Translations under genes and position numbers: made by a program
Shown: piece by piece, positions 34,049 through 41,697 of the stretch
How the letters are laid out: each line of letters starts with the position of its first letter
Numbering within the stretch: position 1 is the stretch's first letter
Assembly (NCBI GenBank): GCA_017964255.1
Contig: JAGCSI010000030.1
Span: 1-53,211, forward strand
DNA from: Bacteroidales bacterium
GTDB lineage: Bacteria; Bacteroidota; Bacteroidia; Bacteroidales; WCHB1-69
DNA: 53,211 bases
Direction of reading: 5' to 3'
The notes under the pieces: model-generated
What the model saw: the letters and a program-made list of their open reading frames with translations, nothing else
Told to the model about the DNA's origin: nothing
Database searches by the model: none

Positions 34049-34269
34049 TATGTCACTATCAGAAAATAAACGGTAAGACTTAATATGGTAGCGAAAGATA
34101 GGATATGGGCAATAATCATACATTTTGAGAAAATACCGCCTTCTCTATAATGTGTTTTTATATCTTGTAACCATGTGAAATCAAATTTTATGCGACAATA
34201 AAGATCTGCTACCAAATAAATGACAACAGCGGGTACTATACAATTCCATATATTCAGGACTGTGTCCAT
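34048..34269 (-). CDS. Small two-helix membrane protein
   Basis: 73 residues starting MDTVLNIWNCIVPAVVIYLV. There is one helix at about 6-22 and a second at the C-terminus (CMIIAHILSFATILSLTVYF), joined by a basic cytoplasmic loop. A promoter box at 34336-34343 fits this start rather than the longer frame to 34401, which contains the promoter. The function is unknown; it is paired with the lipoprotein gene. Confidence 0.65.
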   Translation of the reverse strand: MDTVLNIWNCIVPAVVIYLVADLYCRIKFDFTWLQDIKTHYREGGIFSKCMIIAHILSFATILSLTVYFLIVT

Positions 34270-34335
34270 TAAGCTCGTCGTTTTATAAATTAACGTCACA
34301 TAACAGCTGTTATTGCCTGCTCGGCAACAACGCTG

Positions 34336-34343
34336 CAAAAATA
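34336..34343 (-). promoter_or_regulatory. Promoter -7 box (TATTTTTG), minus strand
   Basis: Minus-strand TATTTTTG, 66 bp before the small membrane protein start. Confidence 0.7.
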
Positions 34344-34399
34344 CAACAATTCTAACTATAGGATACAGAAAAGTCAAAAGGTTGCAGCTTGTCATTGTC

Positions 34400-34432
34400 A
34401 AACGGCAGGCCTGAGGGTCTGCCGTTTTTTTT
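34400..34432 (+). terminator. Strong plus-strand terminator with no upstream gene
   Basis: Stem AAACGGCAG/CTGCCGTTT with a 10-nt loop, followed by eight T residues. The nearest plus-strand gene upstream is 4hbD, 1 kb away beyond two minus-strand genes. The remainder of 34433-34529 is AT-rich with no ORF. Confidence 0.75.
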
Positions 34433-34529
34433 GTTCCAAACGGAACTTTTCTTCTTTTTTTTGCGAAAAATAGACTATTAACATTTAAATATAATTGATT
34501 GTCAATATTTTATATTTCCTAAAAAATGT

Positions 34530-34537
34530 TAATTTTG
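34530..34537 (+). promoter_or_regulatory. Promoter -7 box (TAATTTTG) for the glycosyltransferase
   Basis: TAATTTTG, 25 bp upstream of the ATG. Confidence 0.7.
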
Positions 34538-34562
34538 CAGCGGTTATTAAAAATGTTATCGT

Positions 34563-35729
34563 ATGAAGATATTATTTGTCGTAAACAACTTTTTCTGCGA
34601 AGGCAATGGACTTGACGAATCGGCAAGACGAACCGTGAAGGCATTGCGTGAGGCAGGACAGGAAGTTCGTGTTCTTTCAGGCAAAAACCTGGAAGATCCC
34701 AATGGTGAGAAAGCGGATTATGAGATGGAAAATTTCGATTTCCCCTTCGTACAGCCAATGCTTTCGTCATTCGGCTACCATTTTGCCAAGTGGAAGGGAC
34801 CACAAATTGAGGAAGCGGTTCGCTGGGCGGACGTCATCCACATGGAAGAGACCTTCTTTCTCCACCGTGCCGCCATGAAATGGGCATTAAAGCTGGGCAA
34901 GCCCCTTGTGGGCACCTACCACGTGCATCCAGAGAACATCATCTTCAACACCCTGGGGTTCCGTGGCGGTTTTCTGACGTGTCAACTTATCTTGCGTCAT
35001 TGGTGTCACGCTTTCTACCGTCATTACAAATATATACAATGTCCTACGGAGAATGTCCGTGAACGCTTGGTCCGCCACCGCGTCAAAGCGCATTGTTTCA
35101 CCCTCTCCAATGGCGTGATTCCGGATAAATGTATCCGTCTGATCACTCCCCCGGAGAACTACTATGACGAGAATCGTCCACTCGACCTGATTTACATCGG
35201 TCGCACGGCTGTGGAGAAAGACCAACCAACGTTATATAAGGCCATACGTCTCAGCAAGTATGCGAAACGTATTCGCCTGCACATCGCAGGCCGTGGTCCT
35301 AAACTGGAACAATACACCCGTATGGCCGAAAAACTATACGAAGACGGTGTGGTCAGTTACAAGCCGACCATTGGCTACTACAATCGCGATCAGCTGCGCC
35401 ACTTGGCTGCCAATGCTGACTTGGCCGTACATTGCGCCTACATTGAAGTGGAAGGCATGAGCATCACAGAGGCCCTGCAGCAGGCCGTTGTGCCCGTAAT
35501 CGCCACCGCGCGCTACTCCGGCACTTCGGCGTATGCCCTGGATGAGCGCAGCAAATTTCCATCAAAAAATGCGAAAGCGCTTGCTGAACGTATCGACTAC
35601 TGGTTCGACCACCCGAAAGAGCGTTGGGAGATGGGCTTTAAATATGCCGAATCGATGAACAACTACGACATCAACAAGGTGGTTGCAAAAAGACTTATTG
35701 AAATGTACGAGGCTGCGATTCGGAAATAA
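34563..35729 (+). CDS. Family 4 glycosyltransferase
   Basis: 388 residues with the GT-B fold. The N-terminal half starts MKILFVVNNFFCEGNGLDES, in place of the more usual GGxE loop. The C-terminal half has LIYIGRTAVEKDQPTLYKAI, RLHIAGRGPKLEQ, VHCAYIEVEGMSITEALQQAVVPVIA (the ExxxxxxxE nucleotide-sugar motif) and an ATARYSGT loop. The acceptor is unknown; related Bacteroidota proteins act on diacylglycerol or cell-surface glycans. It is monocistronic with its own promoter. Confidence 0.88.
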   Translation: MKILFVVNNFFCEGNGLDESARRTVKALREAGQEVRVLSGKNLEDPNGEKADYEMENFDFPFVQPMLSSFGYHFAKWKGPQIEEAVRWADVIHMEETFFLHRAAMKWALKLGKPLVGTYHVHPENIIFNTLGFRGGFLTCQLILRHWCHAFYRHYKYIQCPTENVRERLVRHRVKAHCFTLSNGVIPDKCIRLITPPENYYDENRPLDLIYIGRTAVEKDQPTLYKAIRLSKYAKRIRLHIAGRGPKLEQYTRMAEKLYEDGVVSYKPTIGYYNRDQLRHLAANADLAVHCAYIEVEGMSITEALQQAVVPVIATARYSGTSAYALDERSKFPSKNAKALAERIDYWFDHPKERWEMGFKYAESMNNYDINKVVAKRLIEMYEAAIRK

Positions 35730-35900
35730 TTACATGTAGCGGGCTACTCTATTTTCCAATTCGATTCAAGCTGTCAAGTCGTGCATTGAGGGCTTCAAAA
35801 GCTAAAAAAATTGATTTTCCACCCGCCTATCCTCAATAATGGGGGTGTCTGAAAAGCAGAATCGTCACAAATGAGGATGTCAGGCTAAGGGCATTTTTAC

Positions 35901-35908
35901 TATTTTTG
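35901..35908 (+). promoter_or_regulatory. Promoter -7 box (TATTTTTG) of the hemerythrin-LuxR operon
   Basis: TATTTTTG, 21 bp before the ATG at 35930. The 35730-35900 stretch before it shows nothing recognisable. Confidence 0.75.
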
Positions 35909-35929
35909 CCACATCAAAATAGCTATAAC

Positions 35930-36625
35930 ATGCCCCTTAAGAAAATTACATTCTCAAAAGATAGCAAACTGGCTGAACTGATGGCGGAAGACCGTCGGCT
36001 GTTGCTGCTTTTGTCACGTTTCGGCATCGGATTAGGTTTTGGCGACCGCAATGTGGATCAGGTGTGCCAGATGAATCAGGTCAATGTCAATCTCTTCCTG
36101 ATGATATGCGAAATATACTCCAACGGAGATTTCAGACCGGCAAAGGAAGAACTCCAAAAAATCGACTTGAGCGACCTTCTCTCTTACTTGAAGGCTTCGC
36201 ACCGGTATTATCTTGACGAACGTTTCCCGCACATCGAGGAGCATCTGCAAAATATCATCAAAGCCTGCGGACAGAAATACGGTCCCATGCTCAGCCATTT
36301 TTACGATGAATACAAGCAGGAGGTGATGCGGCATATACAATATTATGAGGAAGAAGTTGTGTTCCCTTACATCGAGGCTTTGCTCAATGGACAGCACAGC
36401 GATTCATACAAAATCAATGAATTTGAGCACAATCACACCAATATCCAGGATACCCTCGATGACATGATGAATATTCTTCTGAAATATCTGCCCGGTGACA
36501 TTCTGCCGAAAGAACGCATCGAGATTTCGCTTGACATCATGGACTTGAGCGACGACCTCAACCGCCATTCACTCATCGAGGACCGCATCCTCATCCCCTA
36601 CGTTGAATTACTTGAAAACGCTTAG
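35930..36625 (+). CDS. Hemerythrin-domain protein (ScdA/YtfE-like)
   Basis: About 231 residues. The N-terminal 70 residues resemble the ScdA_N region but lack its cysteine. The hemerythrin-like four-helix part supplies histidines in FPHIEEHLQNI, MLSHFYDEYKQEVMRHIQYYEEEVVFPYIEAL, EFEHNHTNIQD and NRHSLIEDRILIPYVELLE, with the Glu residues that bind a di-iron centre. Such proteins repair iron-sulfur clusters or sense nitric oxide or oxygen. The gene lies 2 bp before a LuxR-type regulator, suggesting a sensor/regulator pair. The start at 35930 follows the promoter. Confidence 0.85.
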   Translation: MPLKKITFSKDSKLAELMAEDRRLLLLLSRFGIGLGFGDRNVDQVCQMNQVNVNLFLMICEIYSNGDFRPAKEELQKIDLSDLLSYLKASHRYYLDERFPHIEEHLQNIIKACGQKYGPMLSHFYDEYKQEVMRHIQYYEEEVVFPYIEALLNGQHSDSYKINEFEHNHTNIQDTLDDMMNILLKYLPGDILPKERIEISLDIMDLSDDLNRHSLIEDRILIPYVELLENA

Positions 36626-36627
36626 CC

Positions 36628-37215
36628 ATGAGAAACCGTGTTATCATTTGTTCGTCTTTTGAAATGGTCTCCATTGGCTTGGCTGAGATAATTGGTAGCT
36701 TAGCGCAGTTCGATGTGGTATCTTGCCTCGATAGCCCCGAGTACCTCTCCGAGAAAATCATGACCACCAGTGCCAACATGGTCATCATCGACCCTTCGGT
36801 ATTGGGGTACCAGAACAAGGATTTCATCTTTCAGTTCAAGAAAAAACACCCGCATGTCACGCTCATCGCTTTGGTGACCACCAGCCTCGACCATTCGTGG
36901 CTGGTGCCTTATTGCGGTGTTATCGAAATCCAAGACACCCGTTCAAAAATCATCGACAAGATGAGTGAATTTGTCAAAAATGACAAGCAGAAAAAAAACG
37001 AGGATGTGGAACTCTCGAAACGGGAGACTGATGTGCTGATTGCCATAGCCAAAGGCATGATGAACAAGGAGATAGCCGACCAGATGAACCTCTCGGTCCA
37101 TACGGTCATCTCCCACAGGAAAAACATCACCCGGAAAACGGGCATCAAATCCGTCTCCGGCCTGACCGTTTATGCCTTGCTCAACAATTTGATTGACGAA
37201 AACGAATTAATATAA
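36628..37215 (+). CDS. LuxR-type transcriptional regulator with receiver-like domain
   Basis: 195 residues. The N-terminal about 115 residues have a receiver-like fold (NRVIICSSFEMVSIGLAEII, NMVIIDPSVLG, LIALVTTSLD) but lack the usual acidic pair, so phosphorylation is doubtful. The C-terminal LuxR HTH is ELSKRETDVLIAIAKGMMNKEIADQMNLSVHTVISHRKNI. It is encoded 2 bp after the hemerythrin gene, whose state it may read out. Confidence 0.88.
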   Translation: MRNRVIICSSFEMVSIGLAEIIGSLAQFDVVSCLDSPEYLSEKIMTTSANMVIIDPSVLGYQNKDFIFQFKKKHPHVTLIALVTTSLDHSWLVPYCGVIEIQDTRSKIIDKMSEFVKNDKQKKNEDVELSKRETDVLIAIAKGMMNKEIADQMNLSVHTVISHRKNITRKTGIKSVSGLTVYALLNNLIDENELI

Positions 37216-37288
37216 ATCTTGTAAACAATGGAATTGACATTGAATCTGCCTCCATTTAGTAATTTTGGTTAATGTTGTTATCGGAATC

Positions 37289-37330
37289 GGCGCCGACATC
37301 ACGCCAGCCTGTAGCGAGATGTCCGGCGCC
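37289..37330. repeat. GC-rich inverted repeat between the LuxR and CDF genes
   Basis: Arms GGCGCCGACATC (37289-37300) and GATGTCCGGCGCC (37318-37330) pair with a single bulged base around a 17-nt loop. There is no T tract on either side, so an intrinsic terminator is unlikely. It stands out from the AT-rich surroundings. Confidence 0.6.
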
Positions 37331-37389
37331 CACTGTCCGGAGGAGAGAAGCGGAATCGCCAAAAGTGAGGAGTCATACATCAAAAGAAG

Positions 37390-37397
37390 TATTTTTG
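37390..37397 (+). promoter_or_regulatory. Promoter -7 box (TATTTTTG) for the CDF transporter
   Basis: TATTTTTG, 23 bp before the ATG at 37421. Confidence 0.75.
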
Positions 37398-37420
37398 TAA
37401 ACTCATAACTCATCATTTCC

Positions 37421-38359
37421 ATGGAACATATTCATAAAGAACATCATCAAAACCAAGAGCACCATCACCAGCATCATCATCACCATCATGCCGCGCCGAC
37501 ACAGTCGCTGAACGGCATCTTCATCCTGTCCATCATTCTCAACGGACTTTTTGTGCTGATTGAAGCAGGTGTAGGGCTCTGGCAAGATTCACTGTCGTTG
37601 CTCAGCGACGCGGGGCACAACCTCAGCGACGTGTTCAGCCTCTTGCTTGTACTCATCGCCTTCCGCTTAGCCAAAGCGCAGCGGAACGAGCGTTTTACTT
37701 ACGGATACCGCAAGTCCACCATCCTCATCTCATTGCTGAATGCCGTCATCCTGCTGGTAGCGGTGGGAGCTATCGTAATCGAGAGCATCCACAAATTCAG
37801 CGAACCCACCGAGGTAAACGGCATTGCCGTATCATGGACCGCGGGGGTGGGCATCCTCATCAACGGAGCGACGGCATTGTTGCTCATGCGAGGGCAAAAG
37901 AGCGACCTTAACGTGCGTGGCGCCTTCCTCCACATGGCAGCCGACACACTGGTATCCATCGGTGTGGTCATCAGCGGCATCATCATTTATTACACCGGCT
38001 GGACCATTATCGACCCCATTGTGTCGCTCATCATTGCTGCCGTCATCCTCGTCTCCACCTGGAAACTGCTTTCCGACAGTCTGAGACTTGCTGTGGACGG
38101 CATTCCCGACGGGGTTGAGTTACAGGAAATCAAGCAGCTGATTGTCGCCGAAGAGCATGTAAGAGGAACGCACCATATCCATGTGTGGGCCATCAGCACC
38201 ACCGAGACCGCCCTCACAGCCCATGTGGTCATTGACAACCTCAGTTACTGGCCGCAGGTTTCGGAGCAGCTCAAGCACACTCTTGCCGAGCATGGCATCA
38301 CCCACGCCACCCTGGAGCCCGAAACCGTAGAGCATCAGTGCCAAGATAAGGAGTGTTAA
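37421..38359 (+). CDS. Cation diffusion facilitator (CzcD/ZitB-like)
   Basis: 312 residues. A His-rich cytoplasmic N-terminus (residues 3-23, with six consecutive His) precedes six membrane helices. Metal-site motifs are LLSDAGHNLSDVFSLLL in TM2 and LHMAADTLVSIGVV in TM5, giving the HxxxD tetrad typical of zinc exporters. The C-terminal cytoplasmic domain (about 215-300) has the VRGTHHIHVWAISTTETALTAHVVID fold. It exports Zn2+ or a related ion using the proton gradient. The stop codon directly abuts a gene remnant at 38360. Confidence 0.94.
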   Translation: MEHIHKEHHQNQEHHHQHHHHHHAAPTQSLNGIFILSIILNGLFVLIEAGVGLWQDSLSLLSDAGHNLSDVFSLLLVLIAFRLAKAQRNERFTYGYRKSTILISLLNAVILLVAVGAIVIESIHKFSEPTEVNGIAVSWTAGVGILINGATALLLMRGQKSDLNVRGAFLHMAADTLVSIGVVISGIIIYYTGWTIIDPIVSLIIAAVILVSTWKLLSDSLRLAVDGIPDGVELQEIKQLIVAEEHVRGTHHIHVWAISTTETALTAHVVIDNLSYWPQVSEQLKHTLAEHGITHATLEPETVEHQCQDKEC

Positions 38360-38965
38360 ATCAAGCTTGATAATGCTGAGGGGCAAAGCGTTTACCTTTG
38401 CAAACACATCGATGATAATACTGACGCGGTTATTGACAGCAGCGTCATCTCTGACAAAACAGCTGTGCTGACCGCCCCCAACGACAACCCGCAAACGCTC
38501 TATATCATCAAATTCAACAAGAACGACCACTGTGGAATCTACACCTTCTTCACCGAAAACCAAAACACAACGATTACAGGCAACCGCGATGACATGCCGC
38601 ATTGGACCGTTAAAGGCTGTCCTACCATGGACATTTTAATGGCTCACCATGAAGAGTCAATGAAGTTGTATGAAGAGCCTATTATGGCTGCCTATATGGA
38701 GCTTGAGGAGGCTGGATTGGCAGGAGATACGGTAAAGTTTGCTGAAACCAACGACCAAGTTCAACTTCTCATCAAAGAGTATTTCAATCATGAGGCAGAT
38801 TTCATTAGAAATCACGCAGATAGTTACCTCGGGCACTATATGCTCGACGACATGAAAGAAGATCTTGATTTTGAACTTGTAAAAGAGTTAGCTGCCGGCC
38901 TCAGCAACCTTACGGCGTTCCAACTCATAAGATCCTATTGGAAGGAGAATTACGAACTCTATTGA
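38360..38965 (+). pseudogene. Remnant of a DUF4369-type gene, 5' and 3' truncated
   Basis: An open frame begins on the base after the CDF stop codon: IKLDNAEGQSVYLCKHIDDN, then TDAVIDSSVISDK. This strand pattern is the DUF4369 domain that precedes thioredoxin domains in Bacteroidota lipoproteins. The helical middle (NHEADFIRNHADSYLGHYML) fits the region after DUF4369. There is no start codon, signal peptide or thioredoxin domain. The frame stops at 38965 within a second gene remnant. Confidence 0.6.
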
Positions 38966-39186
38966 ACAAAGAATTCATCGAAGTAAATACCTTACACCAC
39001 CAGGCTGCCAAAGATCTCGGTGGTAATTTGACAGCGATGGCTGTCGCTCCCGATGGCATTATAGAAGCAGTCCAAATACCGGACAAGCATTTTGTATGGG
39101 CTGTTCAATGGCATCCTGAATACATGTTCAGAACAGACCCTGCCAGTTTGGCTATATTCTCATGTTTCGTCAAGCATTGTAAATAA
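38938..39186 (+). pseudogene. C-terminal remnant of a gamma-glutamyl-GABA hydrolase-like (peptidase C26) gene
   Basis: 82 residues in a different frame. EFIEVNTLHHQAAKDLGG, PDGIIEAVQIPDKHFVWAVQWHPEYMF and the final SLAIFSCFVKHC match the tail of class I glutamine-amidotransferase-type hydrolases (His and Glu of the catalytic triad in QWHPE). The nucleophile-containing N-terminal two-thirds is absent. Its frame begins within the DUF4369 remnant, so two different truncated genes are joined at about 38940. Confidence 0.6.
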
Positions 39187-39254
39187 GTATGCTATTTCCC
39201 ATCGGAGGTTGTTTTTTACGTGTGCCGTTTGAACGTTTTTTTTCTTGGCCATTG

Positions 39255-40538
39255 TTATTGTTTGATTGGATGCACCAGCAGTTCGGTCATTCCGTATATA
39301 GCCATATAGCTTGCTATTGAGCCGAGACCCATACTGGCCCGTCGTTCGTCGAGGTGCTCAATGTCCTCGATAGGGTCGAATGCAGTGATGCCGTCAATTG
39401 TTGTCAGCTGCGTGCCGTACAGTTGCGGTTTGCCCTGATGTACCAAATCGCGGTCGGTCATATAGGCAATCCAGATGAGGTCAAAGTTGCCATTGTCTGC
39501 TGCCGGTTTGGCGTGCTCCAAGAACCAATGCAGAAACTCCGGCTCTGAATGTTGCGCCAACAATGATGCATCGTTCACTCCTTGGTGGCCAACATTGTCG
39601 TAGGTCGGAAAACCATATTGGTCAATGAGTTCCTGTAGTCGAACGATGTTCAATGAGTCAGTCTTTTGAATCTCTCGTCTCAGACTGTCAGGCCATGTGC
39701 CATCTTTGGGCAACAGGTGACGTAGCCGCTGGTCTTCATCGCACATTGTCTTAAGTTGTTCACGATAGGTTTCGTTCAGATTTTCACGACCAATATCCTC
39801 TCTGTCGACTATATCGTGGACAATTTTGCCGTCGTTATAGTCACCGTTGTCAATAGCCGCCAGAGCCTCTTTGAAATACCATTGCTTGAACTCCTTCGAC
39901 ATATACTGCGCAATATATGTTGCAAAGTCGTTGCACAGGGGACCGACCCTTGTCAAAGTAGGGAAACCGCGTTCCGCTATAAGTTGCTTGAGTTCAGCTT
40001 CGTTGCGTGTTTCCACTTCGCGGAGTGCAGTCTTCAGGGAATCCTCATTCTGACTGCCATTGCCCACTATATTTCTCAGCGCCTGTTCGGCCCGTTTCAT
40101 TTCCAGTAGGCGGTTCTGATAGACGGTATCTTGATAGCCACGAGGCGACACAATGGCCACCAATTCATCCCAATAGTCCAACGAATCAACACCATAGTCG
40201 GCAGCCTCTCGCTCCAAATATTTCATATCGAACCATTTGCTGTTGGCTGCACGGAACATCACTCTTTTCTCAGCCTCGCTGCCAGGATTGTATGCATGCG
40301 TCAGCCACATAAAATACATTATCGACATATAGTCGGCGGAAGTGATGCTGTAGACGGAATCCATCAGACAATACGTGTTGTAGGCGGTCTTATATTCCTG
40401 CCGATTGAGTGCATCCATTGCCGAGGACTGCAGATTGTCGTAGGATGGGATGCCTGACTGCACTTCTTGCGCCGACACAACTAAACAAGCGGCGAAGGTG
40501 AGTGCCGCCATAAGGATGATTCTCTTGCTTGTTTTCAT
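39255..40538 (-). CDS. Secreted DUF6624-type protein with a tandem repeat
   Basis: 427 residues with a signal peptide (MKTSKRIILMAALTFAACLVVSAQ). After an N-terminal helical part there are two related blocks. Block 1 (about 165-240) has LKQLIAERGFPTLTRVG and IAQYMSKEFKQWYFKEAL. Block 2 (about 290-380) has LQELIDQYGFPTYDNVG, LAQHSEPEFLHWFLEHAK and IAYMTDRDLVHQGKPQLYGTQ. This pattern is that of the DUF6624 domain, whose role is unknown. The first block lacks the last segment. There are no neighbours on its strand. Confidence 0.75.
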   Translation of the reverse strand: MKTSKRIILMAALTFAACLVVSAQEVQSGIPSYDNLQSSAMDALNRQEYKTAYNTYCLMDSVYSITSADYMSIMYFMWLTHAYNPGSEAEKRVMFRAANSKWFDMKYLEREAADYGVDSLDYWDELVAIVSPRGYQDTVYQNRLLEMKRAEQALRNIVGNGSQNEDSLKTALREVETRNEAELKQLIAERGFPTLTRVGPLCNDFATYIAQYMSKEFKQWYFKEALAAIDNGDYNDGKIVHDIVDREDIGRENLNETYREQLKTMCDEDQRLRHLLPKDGTWPDSLRREIQKTDSLNIVRLQELIDQYGFPTYDNVGHQGVNDASLLAQHSEPEFLHWFLEHAKPAADNGNFDLIWIAYMTDRDLVHQGKPQLYGTQLTTIDGITAFDPIEDIEHLDERRASMGLGSIASYMAIYGMTELLVHPIKQ

Positions 40539-40717
40539 ATTGAATGATGTTTTAATTGTCTTGGTTGATTGATTTATTAACCCACTTCTACTCTATTAGT
40601 CGCCCCAAAAGTCGATTTCGTTACATTGAAAATGATTTTTTTCAATTAGTTTGTAAGTGATTGATGTTTAATGGACTTCGCACAAAAAGAACCCGTTGAT
40701 GAATGATTAACCTTAAG

Positions 40718-40745
40718 ATCGTAGCCTTCGGGCTGCGATTTTTTT
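40718..40745 (+). terminator. Plus-strand terminator-like hairpin with no gene upstream
   Basis: ATCGTAGCC-TTCG-GGCTGCGAT followed by a run of seven T. It sits immediately before the promoter box at 40748, and no plus-strand gene ends upstream. The other part of 40539-40717 shows nothing recognisable. Confidence 0.65.
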
Positions 40746-40747
40746 CG

Positions 40748-40755
40748 TATCTTTG
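40748..40755 (+). promoter_or_regulatory. Promoter -7 box (TATCTTTG) for the lipoprotein at 40810
   Basis: TATCTTTG. The T tract of the adjacent hairpin covers part of the spacer. Confidence 0.75.
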
Positions 40756-40809
40756 CCACAGATTATCAAGACGACTAAATGAGAAGTTAACCACAAAAAT
40801 CATATCATC

Positions 40810-41610
40810 ATGAAGAAAATGATTCTGGTGCTCGCTGCCACCCTCATCTGCGGCGCATGTTTTTTCACCTCCTGCAAGAAAGAAAAAGACAAAGACAACA
40901 CAGACCTCAATCTCAAAGAGAATATTATCGGGACGTGGATAACGGCCGACAAGAACGGACAGCCCATGCCAACCAACGAGAAACTTGTCTACACCTTTGT
41001 CTCCACCACTAAAGCTTTGGTGAGCGCATCGCTCACCCATCCGGAAATTGGCTCTCACTGGAGCGACCAATATGAAGCCAATATTACTATCAGCGACAAC
41101 AAGGTGACCATTAACATGAACCTTGACGAGCATACGACGGCGGAGGAGGAGTACACCGTCACAGCCATCAACGGCTCGGAGTTCACCGCAAATCACAAGG
41201 TGACCATAATGGTTGACGGCAACGTCTTGCTTTCCGATGAAAATGTCCTTCGCCTCGTCAAGCAGACCGTCTACTACAAACAGGACATCCTCGGCACCTG
41301 GGAAGGACATTGCACCAGCACAGGCTCGGTGTTCGACGACGGACAGGAACACCGCTGGAAATATAAGGCCGACGGCACCTATGTTTATTTTGTGAAGGAC
41401 GGCGACAACTGGATATCCGGCGACAACACGCTGAACGAATACTTCGTGGACGGCACGCTGCTCTGCACCCGCTGGATTGACAATGGCGTGGAAAACCGCG
41501 AGTGGTGGGAAATCAGCATCAAGGACAACCAGATGCATTGGACGGCCACCCGCCAAAACGACGACGGCAGCACCTTCACCGCTACCTTCGAGATGGAGAA
41601 GATCAAATAA
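40810..41610 (+). CDS. Lipocalin-like lipoprotein, paralogue A
   Basis: 266 residues. Lipoprotein signal MKKMILVLAATLICGACFFTSC. Two successive beta-rich domains each open with an ILGTW/IIGTW motif (IIGTWITADKNGQPM and ILGTWEGHCTSTG), the pattern of lipocalin-like Bacteroidota lipoproteins. It is clearly related along its length to the gene at 45101 (shared NTDLNLKENIIG, EFTVTAINGSEFTANHK, EYFVDGTLL). The function is unknown; it is presumably outer-membrane anchored. The two paralogues bracket the three-gene operon at 41698-44939. Confidence 0.8.
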   Translation: MKKMILVLAATLICGACFFTSCKKEKDKDNTDLNLKENIIGTWITADKNGQPMPTNEKLVYTFVSTTKALVSASLTHPEIGSHWSDQYEANITISDNKVTINMNLDEHTTAEEEYTVTAINGSEFTANHKVTIMVDGNVLLSDENVLRLVKQTVYYKQDILGTWEGHCTSTGSVFDDGQEHRWKYKADGTYVYFVKDGDNWISGDNTLNEYFVDGTLLCTRWIDNGVENREWWEISIKDNQMHWTATRQNDDGSTFTATFEMEKIK

Positions 41611-41670
41611 ACAGTGTTGTTTACAGATTATAAATTTTCTATAATAGATTTTCTATAATGGATTTTTTTG

Positions 41671-41678
41671 TATCTTTG
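41671..41678 (+). promoter_or_regulatory. Promoter -7 box (TATCTTTG) of the ATPase-phosphatase-lipid kinase operon
   Basis: TATCTTTG, 19 bp before the ATG. Two direct copies of GATTTTCTATAATxG lie just upstream (41635-41665). Confidence 0.75.
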
Positions 41679-41697
41679 CCGAAAAAAATGAAGTGCA

